A stretch of DNA of 64,000 nucleotides from Rhynchopus euleeides (taxonomy: Eukaryota > Euglenozoa > Diplonemea > Diplonemida > Diplonemidae). The translations under genes were made by a program, and so were the position numbers. Positions 38,495 to 49,033 of the stretch are shown here, piece by piece (within the stretch, counting starts at the first letter, position 1; the number at the start of each line of letters is the position of its first letter). Under the pieces are notes generated by a model, which made no database searches, was not told the origin of the DNA, and saw nothing but the letters and a program-made list of their open reading frames with translations. The DNA lies in NCBI GenBank assembly GCA_963210315.1, contig OY723268.1, forward strand, positions 62,001 through 126,000. The letters run 5' to 3'.

Positions 38495-40744
38495 TCAGTG
38501 CGCTGCTGTGCAGCGAGGGCTCGCGATCTTCACACGCCTCACCCTCAGCACGTACTCAGGGAACACGCTGGTCCTGTCGAACAGCACAAACTCGCGCGGC
38601 GTGTCCGGCACCACGGCGACGACGCTGTCTGACATGCGGTGGCCATCCTTGCAGTGGTGGTGCCCCTCGACGCAGGGAGGGCGCCTGACCTTGGTGTCGG
38701 AGGCCTGCTTTCTTCGGACGCAAACCGTGCCCAGCAGCACACGGCACACGAGGAGGTCGCAGAGGCCGTCATCCGCAGGCTCCATGTAGCAGTCCGACTT
38801 GCTGGAGTTCTCTGCGAAGTACAACGCTGCGCCGTGCAGGCCCCCTGTGCACACACGCTCGTCCATACCCTCCGAAACAACAATCTCCACTACCTTGCGC
38901 CTTGTGCCGTGGAAGAGTCGCACCTCGTTGAGCTGCCGCGAGAGCGGGACCAGCCCACTGGGGGCGCAGAGTGACCGCACCGTGACAAACTCCTGCTCGT
39001 GCTGCTGCATCGCCTCCTGCATCTGCGCTCTGCGGAACTGGTACCCCTTCCAGAGCGTGGCGTTTTCCACACGCAACACCGCTTCGACCTGCAGGCCGAG
39101 GTGACGTGCGCCCCAGCCCTTCCTCAGCTCTGACACGGTGCAGGTCTGGTTCACCTGCAACTGCATGGCCTGGCCTAGCTCGCCTGTCACGTCAACAAGC
39201 ACCCCACGCGCATCAGGGTCGTGCCAGGACATAGGCAGCACAAGCTGGTGCGACAAGAGGCTGCTGCGCTCGCAGAAGAAGGGGTCCAGCACAACCTCCT
39301 CAGCGGTGGGTCGGCCGGACGAACCCCAGCAGAGCATGCGCACCAGCAAACCCTCCAGCTCTGCGGGCACCTCTTGCCCCAGCAGAGCCCGACGCACAGG
39401 CGGGGGGGGCGGGTCGTGCCCAGGCGGCAGGGGCACGTGCAGAGGGCGGGCGTGGTATGCCGGCACCACGATGTCGTAGATCACGAGCCCCAGGGAGTAC
39501 ACGTCAGACGAGAAGCACGCCTTGCACCCCGCCTCCACCTCGGGCGCCATGTAGCCAGGCGTCCCCTTCGGGCACAGCAACCTGCGCATGGTGGGTGTCC
39601 CGACAGCAGCGGTGAAGAGAAAATGCCCGATATGTGCGTTCCCGTTCCCATCGAGGAGCACATTCGCAGGCTTGATGTCACGGTGCACAATCCCGCTGCG
39701 GTGCAAGAAGGAAAGTCCCTGCGCGACATCGAACAGAATCTTTCCGACGGATGCCAGGCCTTCCTGCCGGATGCGCTGCATGTGCTGCGCCAGGCTGCCC
39801 CCAGAGTAGCACGGCATCTCCATGGCCCAGCCGACTGGGTCCGTCGTCTCGAACACGCGGGTCACCTCCGCTACGCAGGGGTGGCGCAGGCGCTGCAGCA
39901 CACGCGCCTCGCGCAGCAGGCCATTGGTGTCCTCGGGATTGAACTGACCCACCACGTAGGGCGTACCGTCACCCCGCACAGCCTTCCGCACGGTGGGAGT
40001 GCAGCTTGTGGAGGGCCCGCACAGCAGCCCACCCCACTTGCGCACCCCCCGCTCGGCAGAGAGGAGCAGCTTGGACAGAGCCTCGAAGTCTGACACGAGG
40101 CCTAGCTTGTCGGGTCGCTTCTCCGCCTCCTGCAGGATAGACTCGCACAGAGCATCCTTGACACCGACGGAGGCAAGTGTGGCCAGCAGGGCCCTGCCCG
40201 CCACGGCGGCACGGCCCCTGCAGGCCTGCAGCCTGCCCTCCGTGGCATACACTTCGTCGGCAGCGATACGCATGGCGCCCCCAGCCTCGCGCACCTCTGC
40301 GGCGGTGGCAAGGTCATCCGGCTGCAGGCTCGCCACGATCTGCGCCACGACCTGATTCACCCTCACCGCCAACGCCTCCTGCAGCGCGGCTGTGGAGTGC
40401 TGCATCTCCAGCAGCCTCACGAGCACCGCCAGAGCACTGCACTTCGGATCCGCCTCACACTCCTCCAGCACCCCCTCCTGCGCCCCACAGGGGGGGCCAC
40501 CGAGGCCCTCCCCTGACGGCCCCACACCCGGTGCAGATTCACCCCTGTCGATGGGTGGCAGTGCGGCGGGCCGCGGCTGCAGGGGGGACGCCCCTCCACA
40601 GAAGGGCCTCCCAAAAGAGCTCACCGGGTTGGCTTGCATCGCGCGTGCATCCTGGAGTATCCCTCGTATACGATCCCTTGACCTCTCGCGGAATCGGTCG
40701 CCGGCCTGCTGTCGGTGCTCCGCTCGGAGGAGGCTCCCAGGCAT
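38495..40744 (-). CDS. Kinase-like domain fused to a PARP/ADP-ribosyltransferase domain
   Basis: The open frame reaches 40957 without introns. I place the start at ATG 40744, directly preceded by AG (CTGCAG-ATG); the upstream 71 codons are low-complexity. Residues below are counted from 40957. A kinase-like domain spans about 320-565: HRDIKPAN with H425, R426 and D427, GTPGYMAPEV (465-474) and a C-helix Glu near 350. The DFG Asp is replaced by His (GHF at 444-446) and no Lys fits the VAIK position, so it may be a pseudokinase. The C-terminal 675-808 is a PARP-type transferase with FHGT (H683), ALYFAENSSKS (Y713) and REFVLFD (E789), that is, an intact H-Y-E triad consistent with ADP-ribose transfer. 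About 250 N-terminal residues are partly helical and unrecognised. The protein is probably cytoplasmic or nuclear, as no signal peptide or membrane segment is seen. Confidence 0.85.
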   Translation of the reverse strand: MPGSLLRAEHRQQAGDRFRERSRDRIRGILQDARAMQANPVSSFGRPFCGGASPLQPRPAALPPIDRGESAPGVGPSGEGLGGPPCGAQEGVLEECEADPKCSALAVLVRLLEMQHSTAALQEALAVRVNQVVAQIVASLQPDDLATAAEVREAGGAMRIAADEVYATEGRLQACRGRAAVAGRALLATLASVGVKDALCESILQEAEKRPDKLGLVSDFEALSKLLLSAERGVRKWGGLLCGPSTSCTPTVRKAVRGDGTPYVVGQFNPEDTNGLLREARVLQRLRHPCVAEVTRVFETTDPVGWAMEMPCYSGGSLAQHMQRIRQEGLASVGKILFDVAQGLSFLHRSGIVHRDIKPANVLLDGNGNAHIGHFLFTAAVGTPTMRRLLCPKGTPGYMAPEVEAGCKACFSSDVYSLGLVIYDIVVPAYHARPLHVPLPPGHDPPPPPVRRALLGQEVPAELEGLLVRMLCWGSSGRPTAEEVVLDPFFCERSSLLSHQLVLPMSWHDPDARGVLVDVTGELGQAMQLQVNQTCTVSELRKGWGARHLGLQVEAVLRVENATLWKGYQFRRAQMQEAMQQHEQEFVTVRSLCAPSGLVPLSRQLNEVRLFHGTRRKVVEIVVSEGMDERVCTGGLHGAALYFAENSSKSDCYMEPADDGLCDLLVCRVLLGTVCVRRKQASDTKVRRPPCVEGHHHCKDGHRMSDSVVAVVPDTPREFVLFDRTSVFPEYVLRVRRVKIASPRCTAAH

Positions 40745-40957
40745 CTGCAGCGAAACTGCAGCGCACAGGTGGGGTAGTGGGTGCAGTGGGGTGTAGGGGT
40801 CGGATGGGTGGGGTGCTTGTAAAGAGAGAGGGCGGCCTTGCAGCGGTGGGGAGGGGCGGGGCCAAAAGGCAGACACACACGAAAAAGGAGTTGTTTTTTT
40901 TATGTTGGGCGGAGGCACACACCTGAACGAGAGAGAGAGAGCCCTCCTCTCAAACAA

Positions 40958-41756
40958 GGGGAGCCTACCGGGCCAAGTGCCGCGTAGTTAAGTAGACGAC
41001 ACCCCTTGGGGTGCGGGTATCTTCGTGTTCCGGATATTCACACTTAAAGCGTGAGAGAGAGAGAGAGAGAGAGAGAGGAGCTACGACACCTCTGGTGCCG
41101 TCCTCCACACGCACGCTATGCGAAGATACCTTCTTTTTCCCCTGATTGTCGGGCTAGCATCAGGGGGGGGCGACTGAGATTTTCAGTGAGAACGTGGCAA
41201 GGGGAAGGACGGGGTGGGGAGGGGGGCAGGGCTGTAAATAAGGTTTGGGGGTCAGGAGTCGGGAGTCGGGAGTCGGTTATTTACAGTCACCTAAGGTACC
41301 TGGGGTGGGGGGGTGGGGGGCGGGCGGTCTCAAACCCTACTCAATCCTGCGCGCATCCTGTAGTACTGTGGCTGCTTGGTGAGGCTAGCGCAGCAGATTC
41401 GACTTTGCTTCTCCGGGCTCTTAGCACAATGACACGTACTCCACGAACAACAATGCTCTAGGGCAAACAAACCGCGCACGGCCGGGGTTGAGCTGCTTGG
41501 CTCCGTGCTGGCGGCAAACAAGGGGCTGTAGGTAAGTCTACCATTCACAGGGGGCAGCCCACGAACAAAAGGGGAGAGGGGAAAGGGGTCGCAGCGGCAC
41601 TCAGAGAGGCAGTGATAGACTCCTCGGGCGCCATAACGCTGACAAAAGGGGGTCAGGGGAAGGAATAACAGCAAACCCGCAAAAAGGGGGAGGCGGTCGA
41701 ACCCAGGAGCCGACCTCTCCAACCATATTTACACAACATGATGGGTAACACACAAT
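40958..41756. other. Intergenic stretch: GA run and G-rich direct repeats
   Basis: It holds a (GA)n tract at 41050-41077 and GTCGGGA triplications at about 41256-41276 between inverted CTGTAAATAA/TTATTTACAG ends. Similar GTCGGGA triplets recur at 49084-49104. No gene is supported. Confidence 0.5.
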
Positions 41757-43879
41757 CTAACTTTCCTCGTCGTCATCGTCGTCGTCCTCCTCATCCTCCT
41801 CATCCTCCTCGAGCTCCTCCAGTTCCTCCAGCTCGTCCTCCTCCTCTTCCTCGTCCTCCTCAGGTTCCTCCGCGAAGATGTCGATCTCAGACTGACGAAG
41901 TCGCTTGGCGATGTCGTGGAGCGGCTCACTCTCATCTTCGGCCTTGCGCTTCCTCCCACCACCAGGTGCCCGCCGCTGTCTTTCAGCAAAGAATATGCGC
42001 ATACCCCGGTGGATGAAATCCCGAGTGGCTTCCACATTATCGGGGTCGGGGCCGCAGCGCTTCACAAGCAGCTCGTCGCTCAGCTTCTCCACCCCTACTG
42101 TGCTGCGCTGGGCGGGTGTGCGGTTCCGGAGGATCCCGAAGTCCCCCTCGCATGCCGAGCTCGTCGGCGACGCCATGCAGAGTGCCCCGCGAATGGTACG
42201 GAGTGTGGGGAGGTAGTCGGGGCGGGAGCACAGCTCTTCCTGGCGTAGCTTCCAGAAGCTGGCAAAGGAGAGCTCTGCATCATCCCGAATCCGGCCCTCC
42301 TTGATGTACAGCCAGTGCTCCATAGCAGTCGATGTTGCCTCGGTGTTGTTCATGATGTAGTAGAGGCTTTCGAACTGCTCGTTTGCACTGCTGTCTGTGA
42401 CACCGGTCGCGTATGCCACACCTGCCACGAGCGCTGCTGCATAGGAATGATCACAGAGGATGCTCTTTGGGTGCAGCCCTTTGACCAGCTCGCCATGGCA
42501 TCCAGGCCGCCAGTTCTTCTTCATCTCCCCGAATGCGCGGAGTTGGAGTTGAGCCTCAAGCAGGTAGGGGATCACATTGGCACCCCGTTCTGCGCGGTAC
42601 TGAGCGACAAGCTGGGGGCGCTTTGCAAGTTCAAAAAACTTGCTGAAATACTCAAGCGCCCGCTTGAACTTTGCGCCCTGCAGCCTTGTCGCGAGCGCCC
42701 GACGGGCCCTGGTGCGGGCTCCCTTCTGTGAAGCAGTCTTGTTTTTGGAAGATGCAGCACGGCTGTGAAGTTGGTCGTTTCGCAGATGAGTCACCAGTGT
42801 TCGCGCATTTTTCCCGCCTTCCGCAACGAAGTACACCACTTTGCTTGCCAGCGGATCCGCCACGACCCGCATGGCTTGTACGCGCGCCCCCCTTTCTTCA
42901 TGACAGCCCTTTTCAAGGTACGCCGCATCAGCCCCGATTGGCGAAAGATGGTCTGCACAGCACGCACCGTATCACTGACGTACTTGAAATCAGGGTCAGT
43001 TTTCAACGGCTTTTCCACACAGTTCTGGATGCGATGGCCGACATCCTTGATGTAGAGGGATGGTGCACCGACTGCCTCCTCGATGCGACCATGCAGCCCC
43101 GTCTTCTGCCCCGAGATCGCACTTCCATCGTCTGCGATGATGCCGCACAGATGCTGGATTTGAAGACCGTATTCATGAAGAAGAGATACTAACATGTCGA
43201 AGAGGGTTTTTCCACTCGCAGAGAGGTCCGCGTCATCACCGTCGGCCTGGTCCGCGTTCGCTGCTGCAGCTTCGATACTCACAAGCCCAAGACAGCGCTC
43301 TACAACACGGCAGTCGTCCGACACCCATCGCAGGCGGAACGTGTATGATTCTTCACCACCAACCTCGCTGCCATCGAGGAGCAAAAACAGCGGCATGCCC
43401 TCCTGAACTGTTCGTGACACAGACGCGATGGACTCCGCAACGACCATGTTCTTCCACACCTCTAACATCGCCGTGATGTGGGGGCGGTTGAGGTATTGGT
43501 TATTGGGAGGGAGTGGAACACCTTGAAGCCGCTCTGCTGCAAGCCCCGCAATGATCGACGCATGCGGCCGCCCCCCCCGGATGTCCACGTACAACCGGGA
43601 GTGCCAGGCGAAGAGGCCGTGACGGAGCTCGTCGTTCGTCACTTCCTCCTCTTGCAGCTCGGGCACCACAATCGGCGCTCTGTCACGGCCAGGCGGAGAT
43701 GAAGCTGCAACGGTTTGCAGCACAGACACAAGCGCAAGCGCTGCTGTGACACACATGCGCGCGGCAGGCCGGCGGTTCAGCAAAGCCTCACACGTCAGGT
43801 GGAAGTCACTCGTCTGGTGAGCCACCCGCGACTTTCTCTCATCACCAGGAGTGCTGCGCTTGCCCGTCAGGTGGACCAC
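41757..43879 (-). pseudogene. hAT-family DNA transposase, frame interrupted
   Basis: Two overlapping minus-strand frames (43879-42791 and 42872-41757) together give a hAT-like transposase of about 680 residues. The first holds the RNase H-like catalytic part: LFLLLDGSE (first Asp), then GIIADDGSAISG (second Asp). The second ends in a hAT dimerisation region (residues around ASPTSSACEGDFGILRNRT) and a long acidic tail of Glu and Asp. The switch is -1/+2 at or near a run of six G (plus strand 42887-42892), so a homopolymer miscall, an inactivating indel or a short intron are all possible. The 5' end lacks an ATG: the open frame enters the 131-bp repeat at 43859-43989. The Cys half of a possible BED-type finger lies beyond the rDNA at 46.9-47.4 kb. 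It is likely a damaged or interrupted copy. Confidence 0.75.
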
Positions 43880-43989
43880 CGGGTGGGGAGAGAACCGGTG
43901 TGAGGCACTTGGGTCCGTCCAGGTGGGCAGGGAACCTGGGGGCGGGGGGCCTCAAATCCCTCTCTCTCTCATGCACGCGTGCTGGGCTC
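43859..43989. repeat. 131-bp direct repeat, left copy
   Basis: Identical base for base to 47511-47641. It begins CTTGCCCGTCAGG and ends GCGTGCTGGGCTC. Together the two copies bracket the rDNA fragment. Confidence 0.95.
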
Positions 43990-44056
43990 CAGGAGGCTGG
44001 GCGCCAGGAGTGCGGTATGGGACTCTCCCGAGGTTTTCCGGCTATGAAATTTGTAA

Positions 44057-44215
44057 GCGACACTCAACAGCTGCTGGGCACAGGCGAACCTGGCCCGCAA
44101 ATGCGTTCGACGACCTGATGAGTCTCATGCTTCTGCAATTCCCATTGAATATCGCGTCTAGCTGCGGTCTTCATCGATCCCAGAGCCAAGACATCCACCG
44201 ATAAGTGCAGTTGTT
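44057..44215 (-). rRNA. 5.8S rRNA
   Basis: The minus strand contains GGATGTCTTGGCTC, ATCGATGAAGACCGCAGC, GAATTGCAGAA and GTCGTCGAACGCA in the order expected of 5.8S. The usual GAAGAACGCAGC reads GAAGACCGCAGC. Ends are approximate. It lies about 130 bp downstream of the SSU gene, across ITS1. Confidence 0.85.
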
Positions 44216-44344
44216 GTCACCCGCCTGCAGTACCCTAGAGCACTACAGGTGAGGACGCCAAAAGCAGATGCTTTGGGAAAGATTTTTGCCTTACTAAGAC
44301 CTTGATCAGACTGGCCTCCGAGAAGGACCAGTACCGACTTTGGT
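44216..44344 (-). other. ITS1
   Basis: The spacer between the 3' end of the SSU gene and the 5' end of 5.8S. Confidence 0.8.
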
Positions 44345-45037
44345 AATGATCCTGCTGCAGGTTCACCTACAGCAACCTTGTTACGACTTTTGCTTCCTCT
44401 AGCTGAAAAATATTGCTTGGGTTCGGAACGCAACAATTGGAAATCCAAGAGTCGCAACCTCCCCCAAGCTCTATCCTACAGCCAATCGGTAGCAACGACG
44501 GGCGGTGTGTACAAATGGCAGGGACGTAATCAGTGCAAGCTGATGACTTGCGCCTACTAGGCATTCCTCATTCAAGGAGAATAATTGCAATCATCGATCC
44601 TCATCACGACGCAAGTTCAAAAGATTTCCCTTCCTCTTCAAGATAGGTTGCCGAAAGGCAATCAGACTCGTTGAATGCGTCAGTGTAGTGCGCGTGCAGC
44701 CTAGGACATTTAGGAGCATCACAGACCTGCTATTGGCTCGCTCTTCCGCGTGCTATAGACGCACGCAGTCCCCTTAAGAAGTGGATTCCTTGTTTCAAGT
44801 AAGGTCTAGGACCAGACTTGCCTTGCGGACAACAGGCTCACCTATTTAAGGGTCGAGATCTCGTTCGTTAACGGAATCAACCAGACAAATCACTCCACCA
44901 ACCAGGAGCGGCCATGCACCACCACACAATGGATCGAGAAAGAGCTCTCAATCTGTCAATCCTTACATTGTCCTGACCTAGTAAAATTCCCCGTGTTGAG
45001 TCAAATTAAGCCGCATACTCCACGCCTGGTGGTGTCA

Positions 45038-45070
<33 letters not shown>

Positions 45071-46396
45071 ATGTACTCCCCCCTGAACCCATAATCTTTG
45101 ATTTCTCGTTTCAAGGGTAGTGCCGTAGGGGCCATAGTGGTGCACCCTTCGATCCTGAGACGGCATCGTTTACAGTCGTGGACTACGACGGTATCTGATC
45201 ATCTTCGATCCCCACACTCTCGTTCTTGATTAATGAAGACATTCTTGTCGAATGCTTTCGCAGAAGTTCGTCTTCCCGCGATCTAAGAATTTCACCTCTG
45301 ACGTGGGAGTACGTACGACCCCGGCAGTCCCTATTGATCCCGCTGAACCGCGGTCTTACTTGAATCCGAAGATACGAGAAAGAATCCAACGGCTCGAATT
45401 ACTCCTTCTCGGGCTGAAAACCAACAAAATAGAACCGAGAGGATCGATCCCTTGTTATTCCATGCTTTACCATTCAAGACTTACGCCTGCATTGGGCACG
45501 CTGGTTTGTTCACAGTAACATCGGTGGTCGACCCGTATGCGCATGGTATACGCGTAAGCGCTTTCAACTCCCGTGAAGGAGCCTACTCACAGGGTGCCAT
45601 TACCACCGTTGATAGAGCCCAGGTCTTGATGTAGAGTGTTTGACCCATAGCAGAGCCATCGGACATTGCGCCTTCAAGATTTACCATGGCACCCTACAAC
45701 CTGAGCTCTGGATCCAACTACGAGCTTTTTAACAGCAGCAGCATTAATATACGCTATTGGTGCTGGAATTACCGCGGGTGCTGGCACCAGACTTGTCCAC
45801 CAATCGATACTCACTGACAGGTTTAGATATCATCCATTGCAATCTCCATAACACTGGTGCCAGAAGTCGCTATTTCTCTTCGCTGCCTCAGCAGTGTTGC
45901 TATTGGGCAATTTGCGCGCCTGCTGCCATCCTTAGATGTGGTAGCCGTTTCTCAGGCTCCCTCTCCGGAATCGAACCCTAATTCCCCGTTACCCGTTACA
46001 GCCACGGTAGTCCACTACACTACCGTCAAAAGCTGATAGGGCAGATACTCCTGCGGGCTTGCACCAGATCAAGTCTGTGTGCTATCGCTCGGTTGGCCTG
46101 TTTCATCCAAAGAACCACTGCTATTGCTAGCGTTGGTTTTCGTTTCGGTCAACTGCATCCCCTTCAGCCCAATAGGGCTTCCCCCATTGAGTGGAATCTG
46201 AGTGGGATTTTTCGGACAGGTATTAGCAATGGAGTTACCATTGTTATCCCACTGGACGCCAAAGGCACCTTTCCCGCGTGGATTGTAGCTGATTTAATGA
46301 GCCGTTTGCAGATCCACTGTTAATCCATTTACTCTGAGACTTGCATGGCTTAATCCTTGAAACAAGCATATGACTACTGGCAGGATCAACCAGGTT
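44345..46396 (-). rRNA. Small-subunit (18S) rRNA, about 2.05 kb
   Basis: The 5' end AACCTGGTTGATCCTGCCAG is at 46396 and the 3' end GGTGAACCTGCAGCAGGATC at about 44350. Universal blocks lie between, including the decoding-site region, GTGCCAGCACCCGCGGTAAT and GGTGGAGTGATTTGTCTGGT. The GCACCCGCGG form, the GCAGCAGGATCATT tail and the length match Euglenozoa rather than most eukaryotes. No internal break is seen, so the gene looks complete; whether this truncated unit is expressed is unknown. Confidence 0.95.
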
Positions 46397-46915
46397 TCTT
46401 GTCACTCAAATCTTATTCCAGTCGCACAGGGACGGGGAAGAATTAGTGAGCAAGTGCCTTGAAGGTTGATGTTGTAACCGGCTCACCTGAGGAGAGGCAT
46501 TCCGGTCCGGCCCATTCGAGCGATCCTAGCTTTTCCCCTGCAGGTTTTAGGTGATTTTCACCACCGTGTCTTCCCGACTGTTTTGCCTGTTGCGGAGCTC
46601 TTGCAAGCAAGATGACTCCAGGCTGGGACGAACCCGTTCAGTCAGGGGTCTTGCTGTGTGTAACATTAGCACAAGACCTAAACCTGCATCACGTACCCAT
46701 CCTTCGGAACGGTGCGATGTGCAATATGTTAATATAGCTAGCTCGAAGAGATCCTTACCGAGACAAAGCCCGACGTAAGGCTAGCTATATTAGCACCGTC
46801 CTCAAGCAGTGTTGCCTTAGTAACACGTTGCACTGCTTGTTTGCCTACGTGGTATAGCCGGGCTATACAGGGAGGGTAATTTCCTAGGGGCGTCCCCCTA
46901 TTCTACCCCCTCCCT
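46397..46915 (-). other. Presumed external transcribed spacer of the rDNA
   Basis: Non-coding and directly upstream of the SSU gene. It contains a hairpin with arms AATATAGCTAGC and GCTAGCTATATT (about 46731-46790) and a second around 46851-46917 with GTATAGCCGGGCTATAC and CAGGGAGGG/CCCTCCCT. Confidence 0.5.
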
Positions 46916-47406
46916 ATATTGGGCATGGACCCCCGGACCCAGCCCACCCGGCCAAAAAACAGGCATGACCCCCCCCGTGCATGACCCCCCCATGTGTGTG
47001 ATCTTTTCATGTGTGTTTCTTTCGCTTTCTTCTTTTCGTTTCTTGTCTTGCTTGTCTCTTGTACCTTGTATTCTGTACCAACTAGCCCAGACAAACAACA
47101 GCTGCAAAGATTCTCGGTCCGGATGTCCCCAAAAAAAAAAGACTCTCCCGTCGATGTAGAGCGTCTTGTTCTTCTGCTTCGGCTTCGCGATCAGCTTGCT
47201 GTCGACAGCAGTAACGCACACTCGGCAGTAGGCGTGGCCTTTCTTCTCGTAGAACGTCGGAGAGGGTGCCACCAGGACCGGGGCCTTCGGCCGAGCCCAC
47301 GACAGAACAACCGGGATGTCCCAGCCAACCCCCCATTCGCCCGCAGCGCCCCAAACGCTGCGAGCACCTCACTCACGGCAGCAGTATTTGGCTGTGAGTC
47401 AAACAC
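46916..47406 (-). pseudogene. Possible N-terminal zinc-finger fragment of the hAT transposase
   Basis: The minus-strand frame at about 47300-47150 reads PSPTFYEKKGHAYCRVCVTA and continues to a Lys-rich stretch ending TLYIDG. The YCRVC pair could be the Cys half of a BED-type finger whose His half (HQTSDFH) is encoded at about 43810 on the far side of the rDNA. The frame then degenerates beside poly-T. It has no start or stop of its own that I trust. Confidence 0.3.
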
Positions 47407-47510
47407 TACTGCCTTTTTTTTTTTTTTTTTTTAAAAAAAACAATAAAAAAAGGCAAACAAAAGGCTTTTGTTTAAAAAAACCCTTTCTTTTTTTTTTTTT
47501 TTTTTTTACA
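47407..47510. repeat. Poly-T/poly-A cluster
   Basis: Runs of about 18-22 T, A-runs and AAAAAGGC/GCTTTT motifs; a low-complexity joint next to the right 131-bp repeat. Confidence 0.8.
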
Positions 47511-47641
47511 CTTGCCCGTCAGGTGGACCACCGGGTGGGGAGAGAACCGGTGTGAGGCACTTGGGTCCGTCCAGGTGGGCAGGGAACCTGGGGGCGGGGG
47601 GCCTCAAATCCCTCTCTCTCTCATGCACGCGTGCTGGGCTC
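47511..47641. repeat. 131-bp direct repeat, right copy
   Basis: The exact duplicate of 43859-43989. The flanks beyond each copy differ on both sides. Confidence 0.95.
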
Positions 47642-48529
47642 AACGGCCTGTACTCTCCCATCCGCCACCCAACCACCCATGCACAACTTGACGAGGCCTT
47701 GAGACACACCTCTCCCTTCCGAGACCCAGACCACCCACTTCCATCCCTGGCGCTGTCTGTTGGCAAGTGAGCAAAGGTAACACGAAACACAAGGGCAAGA
47801 CTTGGAGCGAGCGTCGCGAGTCAATCAGAGAGGCACTCCCTCCTCGCAGGGTGGTGTCGGCCTTGTGTGCTCTCGAAAACCCGCTGTCGCCGTCCGTCAA
47901 CCTGTGTGGCTGCCTGTAGAGGCGTTAAGGGGCGTGGGGACTAGGGGACCGAAGAGGGGTCGGAGACAGGTCGGACCTGCTCGGAGAAACACAAGAAAGG
48001 GGTGGAGGGAGTTAAAGCGCGTGTCTCCGGCGGGTCTCGGAGGGCAGGTGCTCTCGCCGACCCGTCGAACCGCGTGTGGGGACCGTTGGGAGGGGTTTAG
48101 ACATGCACAATGATCTATACTGTACAAATGACCTGGATTCTCGGTGCCGTAACGTGCCTGAGTGGCTGTTTTGTTGGGTTAAGTGGCGGTCGAGGCAATC
48201 CGGACAGTTGTTGCGGAATCTAGTGTAAGGGGTAATGGAATGGTGGAATGCACAAACGTCAAGGGAGGGGCGGGGGTGTTGAGGAAAGGGGGGGGGGGAT
48301 AGGTAGAGTGAGGGACGGATGGAAAGGGGGGGGGGGTGGGAGTGACTGATAAGATCAAGGGGGAGGGGAGGGGGTGTTGTTGTTGTTCTCGGGGTCGCGA
48401 CCACCTAACTGAGGGGGTCACACTCCTGGTGTCTTGTCTGCACACATTTCTGCTGGGAGGGGGGGGGGGGTATAGTGGCCGGAGTCAGGAGCCGGCCCTC
48501 CTGGGGATGATGACCTGCCCTCACGGGCT
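47642..48529. other. Gene-free, G-run-rich stretch
   Basis: Several G9-G13 runs (48288-48332, 48456-48470) and low-complexity frames. I support no gene here. Confidence 0.5.
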
Positions 48530-49033
48530 TCATCCCCTCGTCTTCCCCTTCGCGCCCTTCCGCGCCCCGTCACACTCCCACATCTTCGTGACGGTGTCCC
48601 GAAGGCTTCGGGCCGCCGCCTTCGCCGTCGGCACGCTCCACGCGTTCTGCGTCCCACGCGCAGCGTGCCACTCCCTCACCGCCACCGCAGCCACCTGCCG
48701 CGTCAGCGGGTGCGAGCCGTGCAGGGGGTGAAAGAGGCTCTTCCACCCCGCCGCCGTCGCAGGGATGCGTGCACCTCCCATCGACCCACACGGAGACACA
48801 CCATCCACAGCCACCCTATCACCCTCATCCCACTCGCAACCCTTGCGGGCCTGCTCCTCCAGCAGCCTCGTCGTCACCCGCGTCGGACCCACCGTCGCTG
48901 CCACCGTCTCGACCGGCGCGCCTTCCTCCTGGGTCTCAGGGGCACCGCTGCAGTCCAATTTCTTTTGAATATTTGGAGTCTGTGCGGATCGCAGTGGGGT
49001 CATTTTGGCCATGGGGTGCCTAATACTGCACAT
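48530..49033 (-). CDS. Hypothetical protein, 167 codons
   Basis: A minus-strand frame rich in Ala, Arg and Thr, with a GWKSLFHPLHGSHPLTRQVA segment that looks protein-like. Strand agrees with its neighbours. I recognise no domain; it may be one exon of a larger gene or chance in GC-rich DNA. Confidence 0.28.
   Translation of the reverse strand: MCSIRHPMAKMTPLRSAQTPNIQKKLDCSGAPETQEEGAPVETVAATVGPTRVTTRLLEEQARKGCEWDEGDRVAVDGVSPCGSMGGARIPATAAGWKSLFHPLHGSHPLTRQVAAVAVREWHAARGTQNAWSVPTAKAAARSLRDTVTKMWECDGARKGAKGKTRG

Noticed and set aside
39221-40926. Plus-strand frames of 249-290 codons opposite the kinase-PARP gene
   Set aside because: Antisense shadows of a clear coding frame.
40745-40957. The first 71 codons of the kinase-PARP frame
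   Set aside because: Low-complexity, without conserved features, and followed by an ATG directly behind an AG acceptor; treated as 5' UTR or upstream DNA.
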